A DNA stretch of 44,706 nt from Candidatus Heimdallarchaeota archaeon (lineage in GTDB: Archaea > Asgardarchaeota > Heimdallarchaeia > Heimdallarchaeales > Heimdallarchaeaceae): NCBI GenBank assembly GCA_023136245.1, contig JAGLRO010000052.1, forward strand, positions 1-44,706, read 5' to 3'. The notes below the pieces were generated by a model. It had not been told where the DNA came from. It made no database searches and worked only from the letters and a program-made list of their open reading frames with translations. Each line of letters begins with the position of its first letter. The stretch's first letter is position 1. A program made the position numbers and the translations under genes. This document shows positions 24,458 to 33,366 of this stretch, in pieces.

Positions 24458-25948
24458 ATGACGACAGAAGAGAGGAAAGTAAGAGATTTTGGTTTAATCT
24501 TTTACTTATGGTTTTTAGTCGTACTTGCTGCGTATGCTTTCGGTGTCTATGCTATATATGACTTAATCATTTCTGGTCAAGGAGCTATAGATTGGATAGT
24601 TGGAAAAGCTCAAGGATTGAATCTTAGCGAACTAGAAAGTTACGTGATAGCTAATCCGATAATTAAAAACTGGATTTTTGGAGGAATAGCTATTCTATTT
24701 GTATTAGGTATTATTATAGCCTTTATCGAAGTTTGGTTCATGAGCTATTTCGGTGCTGAAATAGTCACTGGAACTATATTTGGAATACCTCTGCTTTTGA
24801 TTGGTGCTGGAGTATTCAGTCTTATATGGTTTGATCAAAAGTGGATTGGAGCTGCGATGTTAGTCCCTGCTGCATTTCTCATAGTGATTGTTCTTCTAGT
24901 TGCACGGCGAGTAGTTTTAGGTGCGAAAATATTCGAGACAAGTTGCGAAGCTGTTAACGAAAATAAGAGGACGTTACTACCAATACTTTTCTTCGCTATT
25001 ATGTCCATAATTACTTTCGCATTAGGAACTTCAGCTAGTGTCTGGATCGGAATCAATATAGGTAATATTCTCTCAGAATCAAGTAAATGGGTTCAAATGC
25101 TAGTTTTCTTCGTTGTAATTTATGTGTTCTTAGCGATATACTGGACAACTTTGTACTTCACTGATGCTATTAATATCTGCATTTACAAGCGCTGGAACAA
25201 TTACAAAGACGCAAGTATAAGAATAGCTATTAGAGAAATATGGAAAATTAAAGGAAGCATAGTTCTCTTTGGTATGTTCATGGCATTTTTTGACTGGTTA
25301 ATCAAAATAGTTCAATATTTCGCTGCTAAGAAAATAAAAGAAACTTCCAGATTCTTTAAATTCTGGAGCATTGCAAAGAAGGTACTTTATGTAATATTCT
25401 TCATCTTCGTAATTCTATTGAGATGGTTATTCAAGATATTAAAATTCCTAAATTATTATACTTTAACCATCATAGTTGTAGAAAAGCAAGGATTTATCAA
25501 AAGTATCGTTCGTTCTTCTGATCTAGCATTAGATTCTGGTGCTGATATAATAATCGGCAAAACTGGCGTTGGTATCGCTAAAGGTTTATTCTCTGCAATG
25601 ACTTTATCAATTTTTGCTGTTGGTGGTTTCTTTGCAGGATATTATTTGTTAGGTTTAGAAATAACAGGGAGTTTAACAGATGTAGCTATGTTTGGTGTTG
25701 CTGTTGCAATACTGTTCTTCTTCTTTGGTTATCTACCAATGACAGCAATTCTACGTCCTATATCAACTGCTTACAAGACAATTCTATTCTATTATATCAC
25801 AGATCCTTTCAGAGGAAAACCTGGAAGACGTACTCGTCTATCAAAAGATATCCAAGAAAGTGTCACTAAAGTACGAGAAAGAGTTATGGAGACTTATGAT
25901 AAAGAGGATAGACCTACATGGACAAAGCCAGAAGAAAGTGTGTCTTAA
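24458..25948 (+). CDS. DUF6159-like polytopic membrane protein
   Basis: About ten hydrophobic helices are seen in 497 residues. The central part, with SCEAVNENKRTLLPILFF and later IVVEKQGFIKSIVRSSDLALDSGADIIIG, follows the layout of DUF6159-type membrane proteins found in archaea and bacteria, whose function is unknown. The C-terminal 60 residues are charged and cytoplasmic. Upstream in-frame ATGs at 24383 and 24413 would add 25 or 15 residues, but the strong ribosome site GGAGGAGG (24436-24443) lies between them and ATG 24458, which I prefer although the spacing of about 14 bases is long. Confidence 0.72.
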   Translation: MTTEERKVRDFGLIFYLWFLVVLAAYAFGVYAIYDLIISGQGAIDWIVGKAQGLNLSELESYVIANPIIKNWIFGGIAILFVLGIIIAFIEVWFMSYFGAEIVTGTIFGIPLLLIGAGVFSLIWFDQKWIGAAMLVPAAFLIVIVLLVARRVVLGAKIFETSCEAVNENKRTLLPILFFAIMSIITFALGTSASVWIGINIGNILSESSKWVQMLVFFVVIYVFLAIYWTTLYFTDAINICIYKRWNNYKDASIRIAIREIWKIKGSIVLFGMFMAFFDWLIKIVQYFAAKKIKETSRFFKFWSIAKKVLYVIFFIFVILLRWLFKILKFLNYYTLTIIVVEKQGFIKSIVRSSDLALDSGADIIIGKTGVGIAKGLFSAMTLSIFAVGGFFAGYYLLGLEITGSLTDVAMFGVAVAILFFFFGYLPMTAILRPISTAYKTILFYYITDPFRGKPGRRTRLSKDIQESVTKVRERVMETYDKEDRPTWTKPEESVS

Positions 25949-25951
25949 TCC

Positions 25952-25966
25952 TTTTTTTTTCTTTTT
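25952..25966 (+). terminator. T-rich terminator after the membrane protein gene
   Basis: A T9-C-T5 run a few bases after the stop at 25948, with a second T7 tract starting at 25980. Archaeal RNA polymerase stops at such tracts without a hairpin. Confidence 0.5.
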
Positions 25967-26018
25967 CCCTATTAGCAACTTTTTTTAAATTGTATTAACA
26001 TATAGTATTAGTGAGATA

Positions 26019-27383
26019 ATGTCAACACGTCCAACCCGTAGGAGTTTAATAGGCAGTTATCGTTATGGAGTTATCATAAAACCCAATGAAACTGTGTTTT
26101 CTGAAGCAATGAATGGATCGATTGATCTTTATGATGGAAAACATATAATTGAAACACAAAAATTTACCTCTTTTGATCAATTAGCGAATACGATAATTGG
26201 ATTTTGGGAGTCGAAATTAGGATCGGATTTAAATGTTCATAGATTTGCGAATTGGCTTTCAGAATACTTCGCTGATATTGGAATTAAGAACATCAATTTT
26301 TACCAACTAATAGAAACGGTCAGAGATATAGGTAGAGGAGTTGCCTTACATTCGACTGGTATTGAAATAAGAGAAGCAAAAGTAATACAACAACCGCTAG
26401 TATCGCGAAAGGAAAGAGTAGCAGAAACTGAAATAGCTGTTGAAGTTGAAGAGGAACAAACAGATACTTATGTTTCTGAACAATTACTCAAACCTAGTGA
26501 GCTTTATGAAGCATCCGAAGCTGTTATTTCTACAATACCTCATGTAAAAGAAGAGATTGTAGAGGATAAAGAATTACCTCCTGATGATACATTACTAAAA
26601 CCAAGTGAAATATTGAAAAAACGCGACACAGTTGTTTTTAAAGAAGAAATACATGAGGTTAAATCAATGGCAGTTACAGGTGATCCTGTAGTCACTTCTG
26701 CAACTCCCAAGATTGTAAAGGAACCTCCTCCAACTGATAAGTTGCTTCGACCAAGTGAGTATCTTAAACTGAGAGAAACTATTGAAGCTGTATCGGGCTC
26801 TACAACTAGACCAAGTCAGATTCCTGAAGAAAAAAAAACTGATGTAATAAGACAAAAAAAAACAGTGAGTAAAAGACTGGCACCTCTATCTGAGAGTTTA
26901 CTAAAACCTAGTGAATATCTAAAACAAAGGGGAGAATTACAGAAAGAAGAAGTAGAAACTCTAAGAAAACCTAGTGATTTACTAAAAGCTAGAGACGATA
27001 CAGTTCTAAAACCACCAGTGAGAATAGATCCTAAAGAACATAAAATTCCAGTACCTCCATCAGTGAAAAAGAAGAAGGTACCCGAAAAATCTAAACGTAA
27101 GAAACCATCCTCCAAGTTAAAAGAATCTGGTTTACCCTTTGAAATAGAGGTTTTAGAAGGGCAAGAAGAAGAAGAAATAGAAGTCAAAACTGAATTGAAA
27201 ATAACAGATATTATGGGTATTGGTGACAAAACTGCAATGTTATTGAAGGATGGAGGATTTAACAATCTAGAGAAAATTATAAATTCTACACCAGAAGAAC
27301 TTAGTAAAGTAAGAGGAATAGGTATAACAACAGCTAAAAAGCTAATATATGGTGCTAAATCAATACTACAAAAAAATAAATGA
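26019..27383 (+). CDS. LLKPSE-repeat protein with C-terminal helix-hairpin-helix domain
   Basis: Residues 1-120 form a small folded region I do not recognise (SYRYGVIIKPNETVFSEAMNG onward). The middle 250 residues are charged and Pro-rich, and carry five copies of a motif close to LLKPSEYLKxRE, separated by 20-50 residue linkers. The C-terminal 60 residues are a double helix-hairpin-helix: IMGIGDKTAMLLKDGGF and VRGIGITTAKKLIYGAK, as in the N-terminus of RadA/Rad51 and other DNA- or RNA-binding proteins. An evenly spaced peptide in a disordered chain often docks a repeated partner, so it may tether proteins to nucleic acid. MobB follows 27 bases downstream. Confidence 0.8.
   Translation: MSTRPTRRSLIGSYRYGVIIKPNETVFSEAMNGSIDLYDGKHIIETQKFTSFDQLANTIIGFWESKLGSDLNVHRFANWLSEYFADIGIKNINFYQLIETVRDIGRGVALHSTGIEIREAKVIQQPLVSRKERVAETEIAVEVEEEQTDTYVSEQLLKPSELYEASEAVISTIPHVKEEIVEDKELPPDDTLLKPSEILKKRDTVVFKEEIHEVKSMAVTGDPVVTSATPKIVKEPPPTDKLLRPSEYLKLRETIEAVSGSTTRPSQIPEEKKTDVIRQKKTVSKRLAPLSESLLKPSEYLKQRGELQKEEVETLRKPSDLLKARDDTVLKPPVRIDPKEHKIPVPPSVKKKKVPEKSKRKKPSSKLKESGLPFEIEVLEGQEEEEIEVKTELKITDIMGIGDKTAMLLKDGGFNNLEKIINSTPEELSKVRGIGITTAKKLIYGAKSILQKNK
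26484..26990 (+). repeat. Five spaced LLKPSE coding motifs
   Basis: Copies lie near 26484, 26591, 26741, 26897 and 26961, encoding variants of LLKPSE-(L/I/Y)-L-K-x-R. The peptide is kept better than the linkers between copies, which suggests selection on the protein motif. Confidence 0.7.
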
Positions 27384-27410
27384 TATTCCTCTACAAAGGA
27401 ATTTCTAAGA

Positions 27411-27935
27411 ATGAAGTCTCCAAAAATCATACAAGCAATAGGTTTTTCTGAATCAGGAAAAACAACTTTTATTTCTGCTTTTAATAGAGTATTAAAGGAA
27501 AAGAATTTTCATTCTCTTTCCATTAAATCAGCTAGAAGACATAAATACAGTTCAAATGCTAAAGATTCAGATATGTTTTTGGAATCAGGTTCTGATACTT
27601 CATCGGTGGTTTTTGAAAAAACTACACAGATTTTAGTCAATCAGCAATTGGATATAGATTCAATAATTAAAATCTCATCGTCTATTCATGAGTTAGATTT
27701 TGTGCTAATAGAGGGTTTTAAAGAAGAAAATTATTCGAAAGTTCTTTTCTGGACCAAAGAACTTAATGATTTTAAAGAAACTGTTAATCTCAAGAATGTT
27801 GACTTTATTTTCTGCTCTAAAGAAATCTATCTAGAATACAAAGAAGAAGTGGATAAATTAATCTTAAAAACAAGTGCATATTTTGAGAATGATATAGACA
27901 TGCTAATCAAAAGGATTCTAGCCGATTTGGATTAA
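27411..27935 (+). CDS. mobB: Molybdopterin-guanine dinucleotide biosynthesis protein B
   Basis: The P-loop GFSESGKTT near the N-terminus and the family hallmark LDFVLIEGFKEE near residue 100 identify MobB, a GTP-binding protein that helps MobA add GMP to molybdenum or tungsten pterin. The 174-aa length is typical. A degenerate MobA-like gene starts 12 bases after its stop, so the two should be made together. No molybdenum or tungsten enzyme is encoded in the window. Confidence 0.87.
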   Translation: MKSPKIIQAIGFSESGKTTFISAFNRVLKEKNFHSLSIKSARRHKYSSNAKDSDMFLESGSDTSSVVFEKTTQILVNQQLDIDSIIKISSSIHELDFVLIEGFKEENYSKVLFWTKELNDFKETVNLKNVDFIFCSKEIYLEYKEEVDKLILKTSAYFENDIDMLIKRILADLD

Positions 27936-27947
27936 TGAGGTAACAAA

Positions 27948-29003
27948 ATGCATAGTTCTTTGAAATCTTTACTTGAAAAAACAGAAGAGAGCATTTCAAG
28001 AAGCAGAAAAGATCAGTCTCATATAACAGGTATAATTCTTGGTTTTGAACCGACAAATACGAATTCAGAGTTATTACTTCATCAAATCAGACATATTAGA
28101 CAATATGTTAACGAAATTATTATTTCAAAATCTGTAAGTTCAATCCCTCTTACTGAGAAATTACAGATTGAAAAAGAAAGTTTTGCTATTCGTTTTATTG
28201 GAATATCAGCTGATAAGCAGAAATATTCGATATCCACACTTTATCTCCTTTTGGAAGAGAGTATAAATGACAGGATTCTGTTTCTACCTTTTGATTTAGA
28301 TGTTTCAAAAAATATTATTGAAAAATTGATTCATCATGAAATACCTCTTTCTTCTTTTCTTGATCAAAATGGAAATTTGAATTCCTCTATTGCATTTTAC
28401 AATAAATGGATAAATCGCTTTAATTTGCAAATTTTAAGATTAAATGACAGAAAGGCGTTGGATGATCTTTTTAGGATATGTTCAAACAAAGTTTTCTACC
28501 AGATTTCCAAAGAATTAATCAATAAACAGATTCTTTCGAGTAAAAATAATGAAACTGTTTTTGTTCCTACATCTCTATTATTCCAAATAAACATACAAGC
28601 TATGGTAAAAATGGTTTCAATAATGCAACAGTTAAAGAAAGAATCAGAGGAGAAGAAAGTGATTTCCTCTCAATTCAGAATTCAACAACTAATTACATTA
28701 AGTCAACGATTTTCTAATTTAGGTCACAATTATCTAGCATTTCAGATTCCACTCTTTTTAACTAGATTAGATAAAAAAATAGAGAAACTTCCATTAGGAT
28801 GGTCTTTTGATAGATTAAAGGAGCTTGGTAGAGAGCAATTACTTGAAGAAGCAAATCTTTATGCTCAAGAAAAGATCGAAACTCTAAGATTCTGTTGCTT
28901 AAATGATCTCATAGATCTAGATTTTGCGAATAAACAAGACTTCGATTGGATTTCTGAAGAGAAGAGAAAAATAGAAGAAAAAATCAACCAAGATTTTAAA
29001 TAG
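27948..29003 (+). CDS. Degenerate MobA-like nucleotidyltransferase with C-terminal extension
   Basis: The first 140 residues follow the MobA layout: a first strand ITGIILGFE, a helix, EIIISKSV, a segment before a LLLEES helix, then DRILFLPFDLDVSKNIIEKLI, which matches the MobA metal-binding strand FLPCDMPF. The nucleotide-binding loop GGxSxRMG is absent, replaced by GFEPTNTNS, and the metal Asp context is altered. Residues 170-351 are mostly helical and do not belong to MobA. It directly follows mobB. It may be a binding partner or regulator of MobB, not an active transferase. The family call rests on layout and context. Confidence 0.6.
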   Translation: MHSSLKSLLEKTEESISRSRKDQSHITGIILGFEPTNTNSELLLHQIRHIRQYVNEIIISKSVSSIPLTEKLQIEKESFAIRFIGISADKQKYSISTLYLLLEESINDRILFLPFDLDVSKNIIEKLIHHEIPLSSFLDQNGNLNSSIAFYNKWINRFNLQILRLNDRKALDDLFRICSNKVFYQISKELINKQILSSKNNETVFVPTSLLFQINIQAMVKMVSIMQQLKKESEEKKVISSQFRIQQLITLSQRFSNLGHNYLAFQIPLFLTRLDKKIEKLPLGWSFDRLKELGREQLLEEANLYAQEKIETLRFCCLNDLIDLDFANKQDFDWISEEKRKIEEKINQDFK

Positions 29004-29064
29004 TTTTTAGTGGAAAAATCAAAGAACCATTATACATTTAAATAAGAAGAAAAAATAACCACTA

Positions 29065-30486
29065 ATGAGTCTTAGTTCCAGTTCGACCCTAAAACCCCTC
29101 CTAACAAGAATAAGTTTTGGTCTAATTCTACCCTTTCTTATAGAGATTCTCGTGTATATAATTTATACAGGTTTAAGAACCCAAGATTTCCAGTATTCTT
29201 TCATTCTAGTATTTGTGTTTTTTATTGTTCCAATTCTCTTTCTATACCTAGTTGGTCCAAAACTGATTTTTCAAGGAGGAAGAGTCAAAAAGAATATTGA
29301 ACAAAATCTAAAAAATAACTTCGAAAAAGTTTTCTTGAAACCTCGGAATTTTATTGTTAGAGATAAAACTATCCCGTTATCTGATATGGAACTAAAACTT
29401 ACAAAAAAAGAAAAAGAGATAATACAAAATAAAATACAAAAAAGGTTGATTCCAGAGATATTAAAAGACGCTGAAAAACAATATAATCAAAATTTCGTAG
29501 ATCGTAGTCACACTACCAGAAATGAACGCCTTTTAACTTACAATGAATCTTTGTTTCTTTTTAGTTTCGTAACTTCCATTCTATCATTAATAAATTTAAT
29601 ATTGATCATTATATTGTCTCAAAGAAGTATTATTTTTGACTTTTTTGTGCTAGATAAGTTGGATAGTATTGTAAATGTAATTGTTTTCGCTTCAATCTTT
29701 GGTGCTTTATTGCTTAGTAGTATTTATCTCTTTTTTATTTCTGCAAGACAACTTTGTAGAATAATTCCAAGAGTTTTACCAATTATTTACTATGAACCTG
29801 AGATAGAAAGAGAAAAAAGAATCTCACAAATCCAATCAATTGCCGAATTTCCTATTAGTAATTTGTTTGTCAGGAGAACACAGAGAGAATTATCAGGATC
29901 TATTGAAGAAGCAAAACGTAGATTATTGCTGTCGAGATTAACAGAAACCATATCTTGGTATTATCGTGATGAAATGGCAAAGACTAATGCTTGGAAACTT
30001 TACAAAGAAGTTCTAGAGGAAACCCAAATATCTAATGAAACCAAAGAAAGGATTGAACATCATTTCAAATTTGATCCATTAGTACAACTAATTTCAAGTA
30101 ATATTTTAACTTCTGATGAAGAACAAGCAATAAAAGCTGATATCGATTATGTTCAAGAGAAAATTGAAAACTGGGATAAAATAAGAAAAGAAGAACAGAC
30201 ACTTTCTTTCCTTCTGATTTACAGGACATTAGAGACAATTTTTAGAAAAGCACTTTCGGATTTTGTAACAGAACCTCAAGGAGAAGATGTGAATTTCATA
30301 AAACTAATTGATATTCTTCAAAATAATAAACTAATAACAAAAGATGAAGTAACTATGCTTCATGAGGTTAGATTTAAGAGAAATGTGCTATTTCATTCAC
30401 CAGGTAAAACTTTGGATATTGGAAAATCAACAATGGAGAAGTTATTATTACTAATAAATAAAATAATTAAGAGAATTAATGAATAA
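29065..30486 (+). CDS. Membrane protein with a C-terminal HEPN-like region
   Basis: Four membrane helices fall at about 11-35, 45-70, 165-188 and 205-230, with charged loops between. The C-terminal 200 residues are helical and cytoplasmic. They end with LIDILQNNKLITKDEVTMLHEVRFKRNVLFHSP, which has the layout of HEPN domains, including the RNxxxH motif (RNVLFH, near 30379-30396) that forms the RNase site in many HEPN toxins and defence proteins. I do not recognise the N-terminal part. A GDPD phosphodiesterase gene starts 25 bases downstream. No antitoxin-like nucleotidyltransferase is adjacent, so a toxin role is only a possibility. Confidence 0.72.
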   Translation: MSLSSSSTLKPLLTRISFGLILPFLIEILVYIIYTGLRTQDFQYSFILVFVFFIVPILFLYLVGPKLIFQGGRVKKNIEQNLKNNFEKVFLKPRNFIVRDKTIPLSDMELKLTKKEKEIIQNKIQKRLIPEILKDAEKQYNQNFVDRSHTTRNERLLTYNESLFLFSFVTSILSLINLILIIILSQRSIIFDFFVLDKLDSIVNVIVFASIFGALLLSSIYLFFISARQLCRIIPRVLPIIYYEPEIEREKRISQIQSIAEFPISNLFVRRTQRELSGSIEEAKRRLLLSRLTETISWYYRDEMAKTNAWKLYKEVLEETQISNETKERIEHHFKFDPLVQLISSNILTSDEEQAIKADIDYVQEKIENWDKIRKEEQTLSFLLIYRTLETIFRKALSDFVTEPQGEDVNFIKLIDILQNNKLITKDEVTMLHEVRFKRNVLFHSPGKTLDIGKSTMEKLLLLINKIIKRINE

Positions 30487-30511
30487 ATTTCTCAGAAGAA
30501 GGTAGAATTGA

Positions 30512-31345
30512 ATGGATAAATCCATCTATCTTACAAGCAATATTCCTTTTTTGAGAAATGATAAGCCTTTGTGTATTGCTCATAGAGGAAGGAGTGCATA
30601 TACTCCTGAAAATTCATTTCAATCATTTAAGGAAGCTTATGAATTGGGTGTAGATGTTTTAGACGCAGATATACGTTTAACAAAAGATAATATCCCTGTG
30701 GTATTTCACGATAAAACATTGGATAGAACAACAAATGGTAAAGGTCCAGTTCTGAATTACACATTCGAACAATTGCAGGAATTCGATTCAGGCTATTGGT
30801 TTGAGGATCCAAAAACTCAGGATTTTCCATTTAGAGAAAAAGGGTTCCAGATTATATCTTTAGTAGATTTGTTTGAAAAATTTCCAAAAATAAAAATAAA
30901 TTTAGAACTAAAGGACAAAATGTCATATGCACCTTCGACTCTATTAGATACAATTATTACAGCAGGATCCGAAGATAGAGTTATTGTAGGCTCCTTTCGT
31001 CACAAGCAGCTATCTAGATTTAGAGCTCTCTCTGTTTCAAGACAAATTCCAACAAGTGCTAGTCCAGTTGAAGTGTTGAGTTTTCTTATGCATTTACAGA
31101 TTTTCACAAAGAGGACTTTCTGTGCTTTGCAAGTTCCCCCTAATGTGAGTATCTTAAAAATTGCTACATACAGAAATATAAGAAGAGCTCACAAGAGAGA
31201 TTTAGCAGTTCACATTTGGACTATAAATGAAAGAGAAACTATGCGACGAATGTTATCTTGGGGAATTGATGGTATTTTCACAGATGATCCAGAAGTGCTT
31301 TTAGAAGAGCTGAATCACAGAGAGGAAAAGAAATCAAAAAGTTGA
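30512..31345 (+). CDS. Glycerophosphodiester phosphodiesterase (GDPD/UgpQ-like)
   Basis: The motif order is that of the GDPD TIM barrel: CIAHRGRSAYTPENS, DVLDADIRLTKDNIPVVFHDKTLDRTTNGKG, INLELKD in the middle, and WTINERETM..GIDGIFTDDPE at the end. The two catalytic His are in AHRG and FHD. The usual metal-binding ExD is DAD here, a conservative change. It hydrolyses glycerophosphodiesters to sn-glycerol 3-phosphate or glycerol 1-phosphate and an alcohol; no signal peptide, so cytoplasmic. It overlaps the convergent PHP gene by 31 bases. Confidence 0.92.
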   Translation: MDKSIYLTSNIPFLRNDKPLCIAHRGRSAYTPENSFQSFKEAYELGVDVLDADIRLTKDNIPVVFHDKTLDRTTNGKGPVLNYTFEQLQEFDSGYWFEDPKTQDFPFREKGFQIISLVDLFEKFPKIKINLELKDKMSYAPSTLLDTIITAGSEDRVIVGSFRHKQLSRFRALSVSRQIPTSASPVEVLSFLMHLQIFTKRTFCALQVPPNVSILKIATYRNIRRAHKRDLAVHIWTINERETMRRMLSWGIDGIFTDDPEVLLEELNHREEKKSKS

Positions 31346-32175
31346 TTTATGTTCTCTGAAGGAATAGGTATTTCCCCTAATTTTCCTGTATCTCCATGAA
31401 AATCTGTACCTCCTGTTATAAGCAGATCATTACGTTTACAGTATCTTTCTAAGAATGAAATAGCATCTTTAATCTTCTTCTCAGGTAAGTTAAAATCAGA
31501 ATGGTAATAATTGTAATAGACTTCGATTCCATCTATATCCCATGTTAGAATTAAATCCAGAATTTCTTCCAATTTCGTAAGATCAATAGCTTCTATATAG
31601 AGAGGATGTGGGAGAATAGCTGTACCTCTTGCTTTATGGATCAACTTGATAGCTTCTTCTGATTTGATAGTCTTTCTTGGAACATAAGCAGGTTTTCCCT
31701 CGTTTAGATATTTATCAAAAGCTTCGTGTACAGATTTCACATAGTTTTTTGATAATAGAGTTCTAGCAAAGTGTGGACGACCTGGACTTTTTGCAGTACC
31801 AATTTGTGTTAGGATTTCATCCAAGGTAATATGTAGATTTAGATCGTTTAACTTTGTAAGAATTTTTTTTATTCTTTCTTCTCGAGCTTTTTGCAGGTCT
31901 TTCAATTTAGTCTTCAATTTTTCATTCTTAGTATCAAAATTATATCCTAGAATCTCAATCTTCTTTCCTTCATATCTTGCAGATAATTCTATTCCGGTTA
32001 AATACTGGAAAGAAAAATGGTCAGATAATTCTTCTGCTATTTCTGTTCCTTCGAATGAATCATGATCCGTTATTGAAAACATAACTAGATTTTCATTTTC
32101 CGCTATTTGCATAAGTTTCTTTGGAGAAAAAATCCCATCAGAGAAATATGAATGACAATGTAAATCGATTTTCGT
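31315..32175 (-). CDS. PHP-domain phosphoesterase, apparently started at ACG
   Basis: The PHP metal site is complete only if the frame is read from 32175: KIDLHCHSYFSDG gives the first HxH, then ITDHDS, GIELSA, ILPHP and GGTDFHGD supply the remaining ligands. Relatives include RNase AM/TrpH-type 5'-nucleotidases and nano-oligonucleotide phosphatases. From the tandem TAA TAA of the upstream gene (32176-32181) the frame continues ACG AAA ATC GAT with no ATG, GTG or TTG until ATG 32112, which would remove the first 21 residues and both His of the HxH. ACG at 32173-32175 gives the usual family start M-K-I-D-L-H-C-H-S. Translation may be coupled to the upstream stop. Confidence 0.82.
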   Translation of the reverse strand, partial: TKIDLHCHSYFSDGIFSPKKLMQIAENENLVMFSITDHDSFEGTEIAEELSDHFSFQYLTGIELSARYEGKKIEILGYNFDTKNEKLKTKLKDLQKAREERIKKILTKLNDLNLHITLDEILTQIGTAKSPGRPHFARTLLSKNYVKSVHEAFDKYLNEGKPAYVPRKTIKSEEAIKLIHKARGTAILPHPLYIEAIDLTKLEEILDLILTWDIDGIEVYYNYYHSDFNLPEKKIKDAISFLERYCKRNDLLITGGTDFHGDTGKLGEIPIPSENINQLFDFFSSL

Positions 32176-32178
32176 TTA

Positions 32179-32592
32179 TTACACCTCAACTCTGTATAGT
32201 TTCTTAAAAATCTCCTCTAGCTCTACAAAAGTCTGATAGATCATGAAAGTTAGTGCAACAATCCATACTGCAGCAACTAAAAAGTATGAGTAAATTCCAG
32301 ATTTATCTGAGAAGTAAAAAATTAGGAACATAATGGTTTCAAGCAGTAATAATATTGGAATTGTAGAATAGACAAGAGGGAACCAATTAACTTTTCTAAG
32401 AACTCTAAGTTTTCCATTTTCCTCCACAGTTTTAAAATGAATCTTTGATAATCGTAAACCAAATCTGCACATTAGAGAGATTGAATCATCTGTACGTTTT
32501 TTTGTTTTTAGAGTCATTCTTTCTCGTGCGATTACATCAACCATGTCTAAAAACTCATGTGCTTCTAAAGCTAAAAATTCGAATTCTTTCAT
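32179..32592 (-). CDS. Small two-helix membrane protein of unknown function
   Basis: The 137-aa product has a charged N-terminal 70 residues, then two membrane helices (about 73-93 and 101-121) and a short basic and acidic tail, so both ends should lie in the cytoplasm. No family is recognised. It lies between pcp (three-base gap) and the PHP gene (three-base gap from its TAA to the ACG), forming a tight minus-strand operon. Confidence 0.75.
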   Translation of the reverse strand: MKEFEFLALEAHEFLDMVDVIARERMTLKTKKRTDDSISLMCRFGLRLSKIHFKTVEENGKLRVLRKVNWFPLVYSTIPILLLLETIMFLIFYFSDKSGIYSYFLVAAVWIVALTFMIYQTFVELEEIFKKLYRVEV

Positions 32593-32595
32593 TAT

Positions 32596-33231
32596 CTAAA
32601 CCTGTTTATCTTTTTCTATTATTTCTATGATTGTTTTTATTACTATCTCAATACCTTTTATTGTTGTTTCGATACTCATTGAGGGTAATTTCTTTCCAAT
32701 AACTTGCTCTGGCATTGAAGGAATGTGTAGAAATCCTGCTGGGATATTTAAATTACTTACATTAATATAATGCATTAAATGATAAAAGATCTGGTTACAT
32801 CCGAAAGTTCCTGCACTGTTTGAGATTTCACTTGGTATTTTATTTCTTTCCAAGTTTTTGTTTATTAACTTTATTGGAAGTTTCGTGAAATATCCATCTT
32901 GACCAACTACTTCTAATTTCAAATCAACAGGTTTTGTTCCACAATTATACGCAGATTTTTTGATATCAGCAATGTTTATTGCAATTCTTTCAAGAGAAAT
33001 AACTGGTCTTGGTGACTGACCAGTACATACAATTGCTGAAGGTAGTTCTTTAGTCATAATTCTCTCAATAGATCCCTTAATTTCATAGAAGCTTAATGGA
33101 ATCTCAAAAACTTTTACTCTGAAATCATTAATTACTTTATCATCAAATGATCTACAAGCAATGATAGATGGATTAACATCTGAATCTCCAAAAGGTTCAA
33201 AACCTGTTAGAATCATCTTATTTGACATCAT
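32596..33231 (-). CDS. pcp: Pyroglutamyl-peptidase I (C15 family)
   Basis: This cysteine peptidase removes N-terminal pyroglutamate from peptides. The catalytic triad is visible: Glu in ISLERIAIN, Cys in SNSAGTFGCNQIFYHLMH, His in AGFLHIPSMPEQ. The N-terminus ILTGFEPFGDSDVNPS is the family signature. The length of about 211 aa is normal. Two start choices exist, ATG 33231 or ATG 33216, the second giving MILTGFEPFG directly. It is first in an operon with the small membrane protein and the PHP enzyme. Confidence 0.95.
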   Translation of the reverse strand: MMSNKMILTGFEPFGDSDVNPSIIACRSFDDKVINDFRVKVFEIPLSFYEIKGSIERIMTKELPSAIVCTGQSPRPVISLERIAINIADIKKSAYNCGTKPVDLKLEVVGQDGYFTKLPIKLINKNLERNKIPSEISNSAGTFGCNQIFYHLMHYINVSNLNIPAGFLHIPSMPEQVIGKKLPSMSIETTIKGIEIVIKTIIEIIEKDKQV

Positions 33232-33320
33232 AAATCAGCTAGCAATTCTATCTGTATTATCTTTCTAAAGCTTCTAGGATAAAAGTTTTTCATCCATGAA
33301 AATTCAATTCAATCTAAAGA

Positions 33321-33330
33321 TTTTTAAAAA
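33321..33330 (+). promoter_or_regulatory. TATA box of the HhH-eL33 gene
   Basis: TTTTTAAAAA, predicting a start of transcription near 33351 and a leader of about 15 nt carrying AGGTG (33356-33360) before ATG 33367. Confidence 0.45.
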
Positions 33331-33366
33331 GAATTTTCTCTTTTGTGTCAAGAATAGGTGCTAAAA

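Noticed and set aside
26816-27430. 204-aa minus-strand ORF opposite the LLKPSE/HhH gene
   Set aside because: Its Ser/Phe-rich composition mirrors the Lys/Glu/Pro codons of the real gene, which has a recognisable HhH domain.
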